Source: Neisseria sp. DTU_2020_1000833_1_SI_GRL_NUU_006 (GTDB lineage Bacteria > Pseudomonadota > Gammaproteobacteria > Burkholderiales > Neisseriaceae). Taken from it: DNA of 64,000 nucleotides. The number at the start of each line of letters is the position of its first letter. The first letter of the stretch is position 1. A program made the translations under genes and the position numbers. Shown here one piece after another: positions 56,704 through 64,000 of this stretch. Where the stretch lies: assembly GCA_032388755.1 (NCBI GenBank), contig CP135593.1, positions 2,170,001-2,234,000 of the forward strand. Direction: 5' to 3'. Under the pieces are notes generated by a model. It had not been told where the DNA came from, made no database searches, and saw only the letters and a list, made by a program, of their open reading frames with translations.

Positions 56704-57888
56704 ATGACACAACAAGTCCTGACCATATTAGGCAGTACCGGCAGCATAGGCGAAAGCACGCTGGACGTTGTCTCCCGCCACCCCGAAAAATTCCGCGTAT
56801 TCGCGTTGGCGGGGCATAAGCAGGTTGAGAAACTGGCGGCGCAATGCCGGACGTTCCGCCCCGAATATGCCGTCGTTGCCGATGCGGAGCACGCCGCCCG
56901 ACTTGAAGCCCTGTTGAAAGGCGACGGCATGGCGACGCAGGTTTTACACGGCGCGCAGGCATTGGTTGACGTTGCGTCTGCAGACGAAGTCAGCGGTGTC
57001 ATGTGCGCCATCGTCGGTGCAGCGGGGCTGCCTTCCGCGCTGGCGGCGGCGCAAAAAGGAAAAACCATTTATCTGGCGAACAAAGAGACGCTGGTAGTTT
57101 CCGGCGCGTTGTTTATGGAAACCGCCCGCGCAAACGGCGCGGCAGTGTTACCCATCGACAGCGAACACAACGCTATTTTCCAAGTTTTGCCGCGCGATTA
57201 CACAGGTCGTCTGAACGAACACGGCATCCGTTCGATTATCCTGACCGCTTCCGGCGGTCCGTTTCTGACGACCGATTTAGGCACGTTCGACAGCATTACG
57301 CCCGCCCAAGCGGTCAAACATCCGAATTGGAGCATGGGGCGCAAAATCTCCGTCGATTCCGCCACCATGATGAACAAAGGTTTGGAGCTGATTGAAGCGC
57401 ATTGGCTGTTCAACTGTCCGCCTGATAAACTCGAAGTCGTCATTCATCCGCAGTCCGTGATACACAGCATGGTGCGCTACCGCGACGGCTCCGTGTTGGC
57501 GCAACTGGGTAATCCCGATATGCGTACGCCCATCGCTTATTGTTTGGGTTTGCCGGAACGCATCGATTCGGGTGTCGGCGACCTGGATTTCGACGCATTG
57601 TCTGCGTTGACCTTCCAAAAGCCCGACTTTGACCGCTTCCCCTGCCTGAAGCTCGCCTATGAAGCCATGAACGCGGGCGGAGCAGCGCCCTGCGTATTGA
57701 ACGCCGCCAACGAAGCCGCTGTCGCCGCCTTCTTAGACGGACAGATTAAGTTTACCGACATTGCCAAAACCGTTGCCCATTGTCTCGCACAAGACTTTTC
57801 AGACGACCTCGGCAACATCGAAAACCTGCTGGCGCAAGACGCTGTTACCCGCAGACAGGCGCAGGAATTTATCGCCGCATTGGGATAA
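56704..57888 (+). CDS. dxr: 1-deoxy-D-xylulose 5-phosphate reductoisomerase
   Basis: The 394-residue enzyme has the N-terminal NADPH motif LTILGSTGSIGESTLDVV, LANKETLVVSGALFM, IDSEHNAIFQVL (metal ligands), TASGGPFLTTDL, and PNWSMGRKISVDSATMMNKGLE. It makes 2-C-methylerythritol 4-phosphate, the committed MEP-pathway intermediate for isoprenoids, including the UppS substrate. The C-terminal region FSDDLGNIENL is DUS-coded. It begins 224 bp after cdsA because of the Correia element and DUS pair. Confidence 0.97.
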   Translation: MTQQVLTILGSTGSIGESTLDVVSRHPEKFRVFALAGHKQVEKLAAQCRTFRPEYAVVADAEHAARLEALLKGDGMATQVLHGAQALVDVASADEVSGVMCAIVGAAGLPSALAAAQKGKTIYLANKETLVVSGALFMETARANGAAVLPIDSEHNAIFQVLPRDYTGRLNEHGIRSIILTASGGPFLTTDLGTFDSITPAQAVKHPNWSMGRKISVDSATMMNKGLELIEAHWLFNCPPDKLEVVIHPQSVIHSMVRYRDGSVLAQLGNPDMRTPIAYCLGLPERIDSGVGDLDFDALSALTFQKPDFDRFPCLKLAYEAMNAGGAAPCVLNAANEAAVAAFLDGQIKFTDIAKTVAHCLAQDFSDDLGNIENLLAQDAVTRRQAQEFIAALG

Positions 57889-58099
57889 ACCGTGCCGTAA
57901 CGATAAAAAATGACAGGTCGTCTGAAAACCCGCCCATCCGTCATGTGTGGCGGACAAAACGGCAGACTGACTTTATAATCGGCAAAATAACGCCAATAAT
58001 ATTTTCTACACATTGCGAATGCTTTTCAGATGACCCCTGCCTTGATACGTCGTCTGAAACATCGACAACGTCAACCCATACCCAACCAGAGAGATTCTT

Positions 58100-59440
58100 T
58101 TGCAAACCCTTCTAGCTTTTATTTTCGCCATCCTGATTTTGGTCAGCCTGCACGAGTTCGGACATTACATCGTTGCCAGATTGTGCGGCGTCAAAGTCGT
58201 ACGCTTTTCCGTCGGCTTCGGCAAACCGTTTTTCAGCAGAAAACGCGGCGATACCGAATGGTGTTTGGCGCCCATCCCCTTGGGCGGCTATGTCAAAATG
58301 GTCGATACGCGCGAGGGCGAAGTGGCGCAGGCAGACCTGCCTTACGCCTTCGACAAACAGCATCCCGCCAAACGCATCGCCATCGTCGCCGCAGGTCCGC
58401 TGACCAATCTCGCGCTGGCGGTTCTGCTTTACGGCTTGAGTTTTTCCTTCGGCGTTACCGAAATCCGCCCTTATGTCGGCATGGTCGAGCAAAATACCAT
58501 TGCCTCAAAAGCAGGTTTTCAGCCCGGAGACAAAATTATTTCGGTTAATGGCGTTAACGTCGGCGAGTGGGAAAAAGCCCAGCAAGAAATCGTGTTGAAC
58601 ATCGAGTCAGGCAAGGTAAATGTTGCCGTTCAGACGACCTCGGGACAAGAAACCATGCGGATTATCGATGCCGCAGGTACGCCCGAAGCAGGTAAAATTG
58701 CGAAAAACCAAGGCTATATCGGGTTGTCGCCTTTTAAAATCACCACCCGTGTCGGCGAAATGAAAGAAAACAGCCCTGCCGAAAAAGCCGGTTTGAAAAA
58801 AGGCGACAAGCTGATCAGCGCCGACGGACAAGACATTGAGTCTTGGCAGCAATGGGTAGAAATTGTACGCCAAAGCCCGGGTAAGAAAATCGCATTGAGC
58901 TACGAGCGCGACGGTAAAACTTTTCAGACGACCATCCGTCCCGACAGCATCCAACAACCCGACAGAACGCTGGTCGGCAGGGTAGGCTTCGGTTCTCAGG
59001 GCGACGAAGAGTGGACAAAAGAAATCAAGCGCGAATATAAGCCGTCTGTCGTAGAAGCATTTGCGATGGGCTGGGACAAAACCGTCAACAACGCTTGGAT
59101 GACGGTAAAATTCTTCGGAAAACTGATTACAGGCAATGCCTCCCTGAACCATATTTCAGGTCCGCTGACCATTGCCGACGTCGCCGGAAAAACGGCACAG
59201 CTGGGGTTTCAAAGCTATTTGGAATTTCTCGCATTGGTCAGCATTAGTTTAGGCGTGTTGAACTTGTTGCCCATCCCCGTGTTGGACGGCGGGCATTTGG
59301 TGTTCTACACTGCCGAATGGATACGCGGAAAGCCCTTGAGCGAGCGCATACAGGCAATCGGCCTACGCCTCGGACTGGCTGCCATGCTGTTAATGATGGC
59401 ACTGGCTTTCTTTAATGACATCAACCGTTTGTTTGGATAA
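58100..59440 (+). CDS. rseP: RseP site-2 zinc metalloprotease
   Basis: The 446-residue membrane protease has HEFGH (zinc site, residues about 18-22) in the first helix, a PDZ region about 130-300, and NLLPIPVLDGGHLVFY in the C-terminal helix (LDG motif). It cuts membrane-bound anti-sigma factors or signal peptides. It starts with TTG at 58100: AGAGAG stands before it, and the N-terminus QTLLAFIFAILILVSL follows directly. Coding DUS copies give VQTTSGQ and FQTTIRP in the PDZ part. bamA starts 4 bp after the stop. Confidence 0.95.
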   Translation: MQTLLAFIFAILILVSLHEFGHYIVARLCGVKVVRFSVGFGKPFFSRKRGDTEWCLAPIPLGGYVKMVDTREGEVAQADLPYAFDKQHPAKRIAIVAAGPLTNLALAVLLYGLSFSFGVTEIRPYVGMVEQNTIASKAGFQPGDKIISVNGVNVGEWEKAQQEIVLNIESGKVNVAVQTTSGQETMRIIDAAGTPEAGKIAKNQGYIGLSPFKITTRVGEMKENSPAEKAGLKKGDKLISADGQDIESWQQWVEIVRQSPGKKIALSYERDGKTFQTTIRPDSIQQPDRTLVGRVGFGSQGDEEWTKEIKREYKPSVVEAFAMGWDKTVNNAWMTVKFFGKLITGNASLNHISGPLTIADVAGKTAQLGFQSYLEFLALVSISLGVLNLLPIPVLDGGHLVFYTAEWIRGKPLSERIQAIGLRLGLAAMLLMMALAFFNDINRLFG

Positions 59441-59444
59441 TTTT

Positions 59445-61844
59445 ATGAAATTGAAACAGATTGCTTCTGCTTTGATGGTATTGGGCATGTCGCCTTTGGC
59501 ATTTGCCGACTTCACCATTCAAGACATCCGCGTCGAAGGTTTGCAGCGCACCGAACCGAGTACGGTCTTCAACTACCTGCCCGTCAAAGTCGGCGACCAA
59601 TTCAGCGACGCACGCAGCGAAGAAATCATCAAAAGTCTGTATGCGACCGGTTTTTTTGACGATGTCCGCGTAGAGACTATGGGCAATCAGGTCTTGCTGA
59701 CCGTTATCGAACGCCCGACCATCAGCACGCTGAACATCACCGGCGCGAAAATGCTGCAAAACGATGTAATCAAGAAAAACCTTGAATCCTTCGGTTTGGC
59801 GCAATCCCAATACTTCAATCCTGCCACGCTGAGCCAGTCTGTAGCCAGCCTGAAGGAAGAATACAAAAGCCGCGGCAAGCAGTCGGTCCAAATCACGCCG
59901 ACCGTCACCAAACTCGCGCGTAACCGCGTTTCCATCGACATTGCCATCGATGAGGGTAAAACCACCAAGATTACCGACATCGAATTTGAAGGCAACAAAG
60001 TCTATTCCGACCGCAAGCTCATGAAACAAATGTCTTTGAGCGAAGGCGGTATGTGGACTTGGCTGACTAAGAGCAACCAGTTTAACGAGCAGAAATTCTC
60101 GCAAGACATGGAGCGCGTCAGCGAGTTCTACCAAAACAACGGCTACTTCAATTTCCGCATTCTGGATACCGACATCCAGACCAACGAAGACAAAACCAAG
60201 CAAACCATCAAAATCACGGTTGACGAGGGCGAACGCTTCCGTTGGGGCGACGTGCGCATAGAAGGCGACACCCGCGAAGTGCCGAAAGAAGAGCTGCAAA
60301 AACTGCTGACCATGAAAAAGGGCAAATGGTACGAACGTGCCCAAATGGTCAAATCGCTCGAATCCATCCAAAACCGCATGGGTACGGCAGGCTACGCGTT
60401 CAGCGAAGTCAATGTTCAGCCTGTTCCCAATGCCGAGACCCAAACTGTCGATTTCGTCCTAAATGTCGAACCCGGCCGCAAAATCTATGTGAACGAAATC
60501 AACATCACCGGCAACAATAAAACTCGTGACGAAGTTGTGCGCCGCGAATTGCGTCAGATGGAATCTGCGCCTTACGACACGTCCAAGCTGCAACGTTCCA
60601 AAGAGCGCGTCGAGTTGTTGGGCTACTTCGACAATGTACAATTCGATGCCGTGCCGGTTGCCAATACGCCCGACCAAGTCGATTTGAACATGAGCGTGAA
60701 CGAGCGTTCTACCGGTTCGCTGGATATGAGCGCGGGCTGGGTTCAGGATACCGGCTTGGTCATGTCTGTGGGCGTTTCCCAAGACAACCTGTTCGGTACG
60801 GGTAAATCCGTTTCCCTGCGCGCTTCACGAAGCAAAACCACGCTCAACGGCTCGCTGTCGTTTACCGATCCGTATTTCACACCCGACGGCGTGAGCCTCG
60901 GTTACGATATTTACGGCAAGTCTTACGACCCGCGTAAAGCCTCTTCCAGCGCGAAACAATATAAAACCACCACCGCAGGCGGCGGTGTGCGCATGGGCAT
61001 CCCCGTTACCGAATACGACCGCGTCAATTTGGGTCTGGCGGCGGAACACCTGACCGTGAATACCTACAAAGGCGCGCCTAAACGTTATGCCGACTTTATC
61101 AACCAATATGATAAAGGCACGGACGGCGTGGGCAGCTTCAAAGGCTGGCTGTACAAAGGTACGATCGGTTGGGGACGCAATAAAACCGACAGCGCATTGT
61201 GGCCGACCCGCGGCTACATGACCGGCATCAACGGCGAAATCGCCCTGCCGGGCAGCGACCTGCAATACTACACGCTGACCCACAACCAAACCTGGTTCTT
61301 CCCGCTGACCAAAGACTTCACCCTGATGCTCGGTGGCGAAGTCGGCGTCGGCAACGGCTACGGCAAAACCAAAACCATGCCGTTCTTTGAAAACTTCTAC
61401 GGCGGCGGCTTAGGCTCTGTACGCGGTTACGAGAGCGGTACGCTGGGTCCGAAAGTTTATGACGAATACGGCGAGAAAATCAGCTACGGCGGCAACAAAA
61501 AAGCCAACGTTTCCGCCGAGTTGCTGTTCCCGATGCCGGGCATCAAAGATTCCCGCTCCGTTCGTCTGAGCCTGTTCGCAGACGCGGGCAGCGTATGGGA
61601 CGGTAAAACGTATAACGACAGCAGCAGCAATACCTACTACACCAACAATGCCGCTCAAAACCCATACGGCTTAGGCAAGACCCACAAATCGACCTTCAAG
61701 GAAGAGTTGCGCTACTCCGCCGGTGCGGCAGTAACCTGGCTCTCGCCGCTGGGTCCGATGAAGTTCAGCTACGCCTACCCGCTGAAGAAAAAAGACAGCG
61801 ACGAAATCCAACGCTTCCAGTTCCAATTGGGTACAACATTCTGA
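59445..61844 (+). CDS. bamA: BamA, outer-membrane protein insertase (Omp85)
   Basis: The 799-residue protein has a signal peptide (MKLKQIASALMVLGMSPLAF, cleaved after FA), five POTRA domains to about residue 425, and a 16-strand barrel with SVRGYESG (lid-loop VRGF-type motif), ending in the typical FQFQLGTTF. It inserts outer-membrane proteins and is the Neisseria Omp85 in which the family was first defined. The ATG at 59445 is preferred to the in-frame one at 59415, which lies in rseP. Only a weak GGATAA precedes it. The extracellular loop region near residues 725-755 (KTYNDSSSNTYYTNNAAQN) is Ser/Asn-rich. Confidence 0.97.
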   Translation: MKLKQIASALMVLGMSPLAFADFTIQDIRVEGLQRTEPSTVFNYLPVKVGDQFSDARSEEIIKSLYATGFFDDVRVETMGNQVLLTVIERPTISTLNITGAKMLQNDVIKKNLESFGLAQSQYFNPATLSQSVASLKEEYKSRGKQSVQITPTVTKLARNRVSIDIAIDEGKTTKITDIEFEGNKVYSDRKLMKQMSLSEGGMWTWLTKSNQFNEQKFSQDMERVSEFYQNNGYFNFRILDTDIQTNEDKTKQTIKITVDEGERFRWGDVRIEGDTREVPKEELQKLLTMKKGKWYERAQMVKSLESIQNRMGTAGYAFSEVNVQPVPNAETQTVDFVLNVEPGRKIYVNEINITGNNKTRDEVVRRELRQMESAPYDTSKLQRSKERVELLGYFDNVQFDAVPVANTPDQVDLNMSVNERSTGSLDMSAGWVQDTGLVMSVGVSQDNLFGTGKSVSLRASRSKTTLNGSLSFTDPYFTPDGVSLGYDIYGKSYDPRKASSSAKQYKTTTAGGGVRMGIPVTEYDRVNLGLAAEHLTVNTYKGAPKRYADFINQYDKGTDGVGSFKGWLYKGTIGWGRNKTDSALWPTRGYMTGINGEIALPGSDLQYYTLTHNQTWFFPLTKDFTLMLGGEVGVGNGYGKTKTMPFFENFYGGGLGSVRGYESGTLGPKVYDEYGEKISYGGNKKANVSAELLFPMPGIKDSRSVRLSLFADAGSVWDGKTYNDSSSNTYYTNNAAQNPYGLGKTHKSTFKEELRYSAGAAVTWLSPLGPMKFSYAYPLKKKDSDEIQRFQFQLGTTF

Positions 61845-61856
61845 CGTAGACAGAAA

Positions 61857-61908
61857 AAGGTCGTCTGAAAACTGAAATACCGATGGGTAAAACGTTTTCA
61901 GACGACCT
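61857..61908. repeat. inverted DUS pair between bamA and skp
   Basis: AAAGGTCGTCTGAAAAC and GTTTTCAGACGACCT are inverted across about 25 nt. Without a T-run it is a weak terminator at most. Confidence 0.55.
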
Positions 61909-61997
61909 GAAGGAAAAGGGGCAGGGCGTTCTGCCTCTTTTTAAAAAACAAACCGTCATCCCGCTGATGGGCGGGATACAAAATCAAGGAAATCCAG

Positions 61998-62510
61998 ATG
62001 AACATCATTGCCAATGCCTTCCGCCTCGGCGGCGCGGCTTTATTGGGCTTCGGGTTGATGAACCAAGCTGTGGCGGCGGAAGCCGTGCAGAAAATCGGCT
62101 TTATCAATACCGAGCGCGTTTATCTTGAGTCCAAGCAGGCGCAACGCATTCAGACGACCTTGGAAAAAGAATTCCGCAGCCGTCAGGACGCTTTGCAGAA
62201 ATTGCAGCAAGAAGGTGAAAAGCTCGAAAAATCCCTGACCGAAGGCAAATTGCAGGGCAAAGAGCGTGAAGCTGCGGCAAAACGCTGGGGCGAGCTGGTT
62301 CAGCAGTTCCGCAAAAAACAGGCGGAGCTGGCAGAAGACTACAACCTGCGCCGCAACGAAGAATTTGCCGCCCTCCAGCAAAACGCCAACCGCATCATCG
62401 TCGATCTTGCCAAACGCGAAGGCTACGATGTCATTTTGCAGGACGTGATTTACGTCAACGCGCGTTACGACATTACCGACAGCGTGATTAAAGCCCTGAA
62501 TACGCGTTAA
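61998..62510 (+). CDS. skp: Skp/OmpH periplasmic chaperone
   Basis: The 170-residue protein has a signal peptide (MNIIANAFRLGGAALLGFGL, cleaved near AVAA), then KIGFINTERVYLESKQAQRI, long Lys/Glu/Gln-rich helices about 50-125 and NRIIVDLAKREGYDVILQD. Skp is a trimer that carries unfolded outer-membrane proteins to BamA, encoded just upstream. Part of the helix (IQTTLEK) is coded by a DUS. Confidence 0.93.
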   Translation: MNIIANAFRLGGAALLGFGLMNQAVAAEAVQKIGFINTERVYLESKQAQRIQTTLEKEFRSRQDALQKLQQEGEKLEKSLTEGKLQGKEREAAAKRWGELVQQFRKKQAELAEDYNLRRNEEFAALQQNANRIIVDLAKREGYDVILQDVIYVNARYDITDSVIKALNTR

Positions 62511-62540
62511 TCGGAAGGCTGAACGAGATACAGCAAACCT

Positions 62541-62583
62541 GTTTTCAGACGACCTCTTTCACTCGAAGGGTCGTCTGAAAATC
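62541..62583. terminator. inverted DUS pair after skp
   Basis: GTTTTCAGACGACC and GGGTCGTCTGAAAATCC are inverted with about 16 nt between. A further single DUS stands at 62670, ahead of lpxD. Confidence 0.5.
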
Positions 62584-62707
62584 CAATAAACGATATAATT
62601 ACCTGTCTTATCACTCCTGCCGGCATACGTTTTAGGCAAACCGTTCTGTCCGACTGCTCCCGCCCGTCCTTTTTCAGACGACCTCATCTCAAAGTTTACG
62701 AAACATC

Positions 62708-63751
62708 ATGACTTCAAAAACCTACACCCTGTCCCAAATCACAGCGCAGCTTGGCGGCGAATGGCGCGGCAAGGACATTTCCGTTGCCGCCGTGCGCCCG
62801 CTCGCAGACGCGCAGGCGGAACACATCAGCTTCCTCGCCAATCCGAAATACAAAGCCGAAGTCCACGACAGCAGCGCGGGTGCGGTCATCGTTTCCGCCA
62901 AAGCAGTGGGCGAATTTGAAGGGCGCAACCTGATTGTCGCCGACGATCCCTATCTCTATTTCGCCAAAGTCGCCCGCCTGTTTTCACCCGTCGTCAAAGC
63001 GTGCGGCGGCATCCATCCGACCGCCGTCGTCGAAGAGAGCGCGACCGTTCCCGCAAGCTGCGAAATCGGCGCGAACGCCTACATCGGTGCGAATACCGTA
63101 CTCGGCGAAGGCTGCCGCATCTTGGCAAACGCCGTTGTCCAACACGATTGCAAACTGGGCGACGAAGTCGTCCTGCATCCCAACGCCGTCGTTTATTACG
63201 GCTGCACACTGGGCAACCGCGTCGAAATCCACAGCGGCGCAGTCATCGGCGCGGACGGATTCGGACTCGCCTTCGCCGGCGATTCATGGTTTAAAATCCC
63301 GCAAACCGGCGCGGTAACGCTGGGCGACGACGTAGAAATCGGCTCGAACACCAACATCGACCGCGGCGCAATGAGCGACACCACCGTCGGCAACGGCACC
63401 AAAATCGACAACCAAGTCCAAATCGGACACAACTGCAAAATCGGTTCGCACACCGTCATCGCCGCCAAAACCGGCATCTCAGGCAGCGTTACCATCGGCA
63501 GCTACTGCATCATCGGCGGCGGCGTCGGTACGGTCGGACACATCGAAATCGCCGACAAAACCACCATCGGCGGCGGCACGTCCGTGACCCACAGCATTAC
63601 CGAAAGCGGCAAACACCTCGCCGGCATCTTCCCGATGTCCACCCATAAAGAATGGGCGCGCAACGCCGTTTACATCCACCGCCTGAGCGAAATGAACAAA
63701 CGCCTCAAAACATTGGAAAACCGTCTGAGCGACAGCGAAAAAGACGAATAA
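62708..63751 (+). CDS. lpxD: UDP-3-O-acylglucosamine N-acyltransferase LpxD
   Basis: The 347-residue protein has an N-terminal uridine-binding part (HISFLANPKYKAEV) and a left-handed beta-helix of hexapeptide repeats (GANAYIGANTVLGEGCRI onward). The motif AVIGADGFGLAF and the segment IGHNCKIGSHTVIAA (catalytic His region) follow, and a C-terminal helix (RLSEMNKRLKTLENRL). It adds the second acyl chain in lipid A synthesis. The codon use is C-rich as in proB. fabZ follows after 126 bp. Confidence 0.96.
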   Translation: MTSKTYTLSQITAQLGGEWRGKDISVAAVRPLADAQAEHISFLANPKYKAEVHDSSAGAVIVSAKAVGEFEGRNLIVADDPYLYFAKVARLFSPVVKACGGIHPTAVVEESATVPASCEIGANAYIGANTVLGEGCRILANAVVQHDCKLGDEVVLHPNAVVYYGCTLGNRVEIHSGAVIGADGFGLAFAGDSWFKIPQTGAVTLGDDVEIGSNTNIDRGAMSDTTVGNGTKIDNQVQIGHNCKIGSHTVIAAKTGISGSVTIGSYCIIGGGVGTVGHIEIADKTTIGGGTSVTHSITESGKHLAGIFPMSTHKEWARNAVYIHRLSEMNKRLKTLENRLSDSEKDE

Positions 63752-63877
63752 TCCCACAATCGGTTTACATGGCGGATGCGCTTTAAATCCCGACAAAGCG
63801 GCAAAGCCTGCCGTTTTAAAGCCTGCCCGCGATGAAACCGCCCAGCCAACCCCGAAATACCAAGGAATACGACGAAC

Positions 63878-64000
63878 ATGGACGTACAACTCCCTATTGA
63901 AGCCAAAGACATCCAAAAACTCATTCCCCACCGCTACCCGTTTTTGCAACTCGACCGCATCACCGCCTTCGAGTCCATGAAAACCCTGACCGCGATTAAA
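63878..64000 (+). CDS. fabZ: 3-hydroxyacyl-ACP dehydratase FabZ (partial, N-terminal 41 aa)
   Basis: Starts MDVQLPIEAKDIQKLIPHRY and continues PFLQLDRITAFE; the His of PHRYPF is the catalytic residue of FabZ. The rest lies beyond the window edge. It dehydrates beta-hydroxyacyl-ACP in fatty acid synthesis. It is the usual neighbour of lpxD; lpxA would be expected next. CAAGGAATACGACGAAC stands before the ATG. Confidence 0.92.
   Translation, partial: MDVQLPIEAKDIQKLIPHRYPFLQLDRITAFESMKTLTAIK

Overview
The window comes from a commensal Neisseria, most likely of the mucosa/sicca/macacae group. The dominant dispersed 12-mer is AGGTCGTCTGAA. This is the DNA uptake sequence (DUS) dialect known for that group, and not the ATGCCGTCTGAA of meningococci and gonococci. 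A minority of copies read AGGCCGTCTGAA. Protein content and gene order (mltA/GNA33, a 14-gene nuo locus, frr-uppS-cdsA-dxr-rseP-bamA-skp-lpxD-fabZ), Correia elements and dRS3-type repeats all fit Neisseria. It is ordinary chromosome, with no prophage, CRISPR array or conjugative module.

Layout: 1-2.1 kb holds the end of an unrecognised gene, an initiator tRNA, a small conserved-looking protein, a HemJ-type protoporphyrinogen oxidase and a CYTH triphosphatase. 2.3-3.6 kb is mltA. 4.1-7.7 kb is an efeUOB ferrous-iron uptake operon behind a promoter that overlaps a candidate Fur box. 8.3-10.7 kb (minus) is the most interesting locus, hvfD-hvfA-hvfB-hvfC. It encodes a secreted Cys-rich peptide with EGKCG motifs, a DUF692 multi-iron modifying enzyme, its DUF2063 partner and a DoxX protein, and corresponds to the recently described copper-binding 'Hvf/bufferin' RiPP pathway. 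A candidate ECF-sigma promoter lies upstream, and a hairpin separates the peptide gene from its modifying enzymes. 10.9-18.2 kb carries rsgA, a LOG-family protein, truC, purB, a SanA-like protein and sstT. 18.5-26.6 kb holds tamA and tamB, separated by mscS and a periplasmic GlcG/HbpS-like protein. 26.7-28.6 kb holds a DUF533 protein and an IS110 transposase.

28.9-46.4 kb is the respiratory complex I locus nuoA-N plus a DUF2818 gene. It is interrupted in three places: by repeats (nuoE/F), by a DUF559 endonuclease-like gene (nuoF/G), and by a chorismate mutase plus cupin pair flanked by direct repeats (nuoL/M). 46.8-54.1 kb is a set of mostly single genes: YfcC-type transporter, proB, a divergent photolyase, FUSC, a CopD-like protein and TerC. 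54.3-64 kb is the envelope-biogenesis cluster for isoprenoid carrier, phospholipid, outer-membrane protein and lipid A synthesis, ending inside fabZ.

Intergenic space is unusually rich in repeats. There are inverted DUS pairs acting as terminators, an ~87 bp MITE-like palindromic family, a second GTCGGAT-arm family, dRS3-flanked mosaics, a ~200 bp dispersed repeat present twice, and two full Correia elements. All functional assignments come from reading the sequence and from family knowledge. No database search was run.
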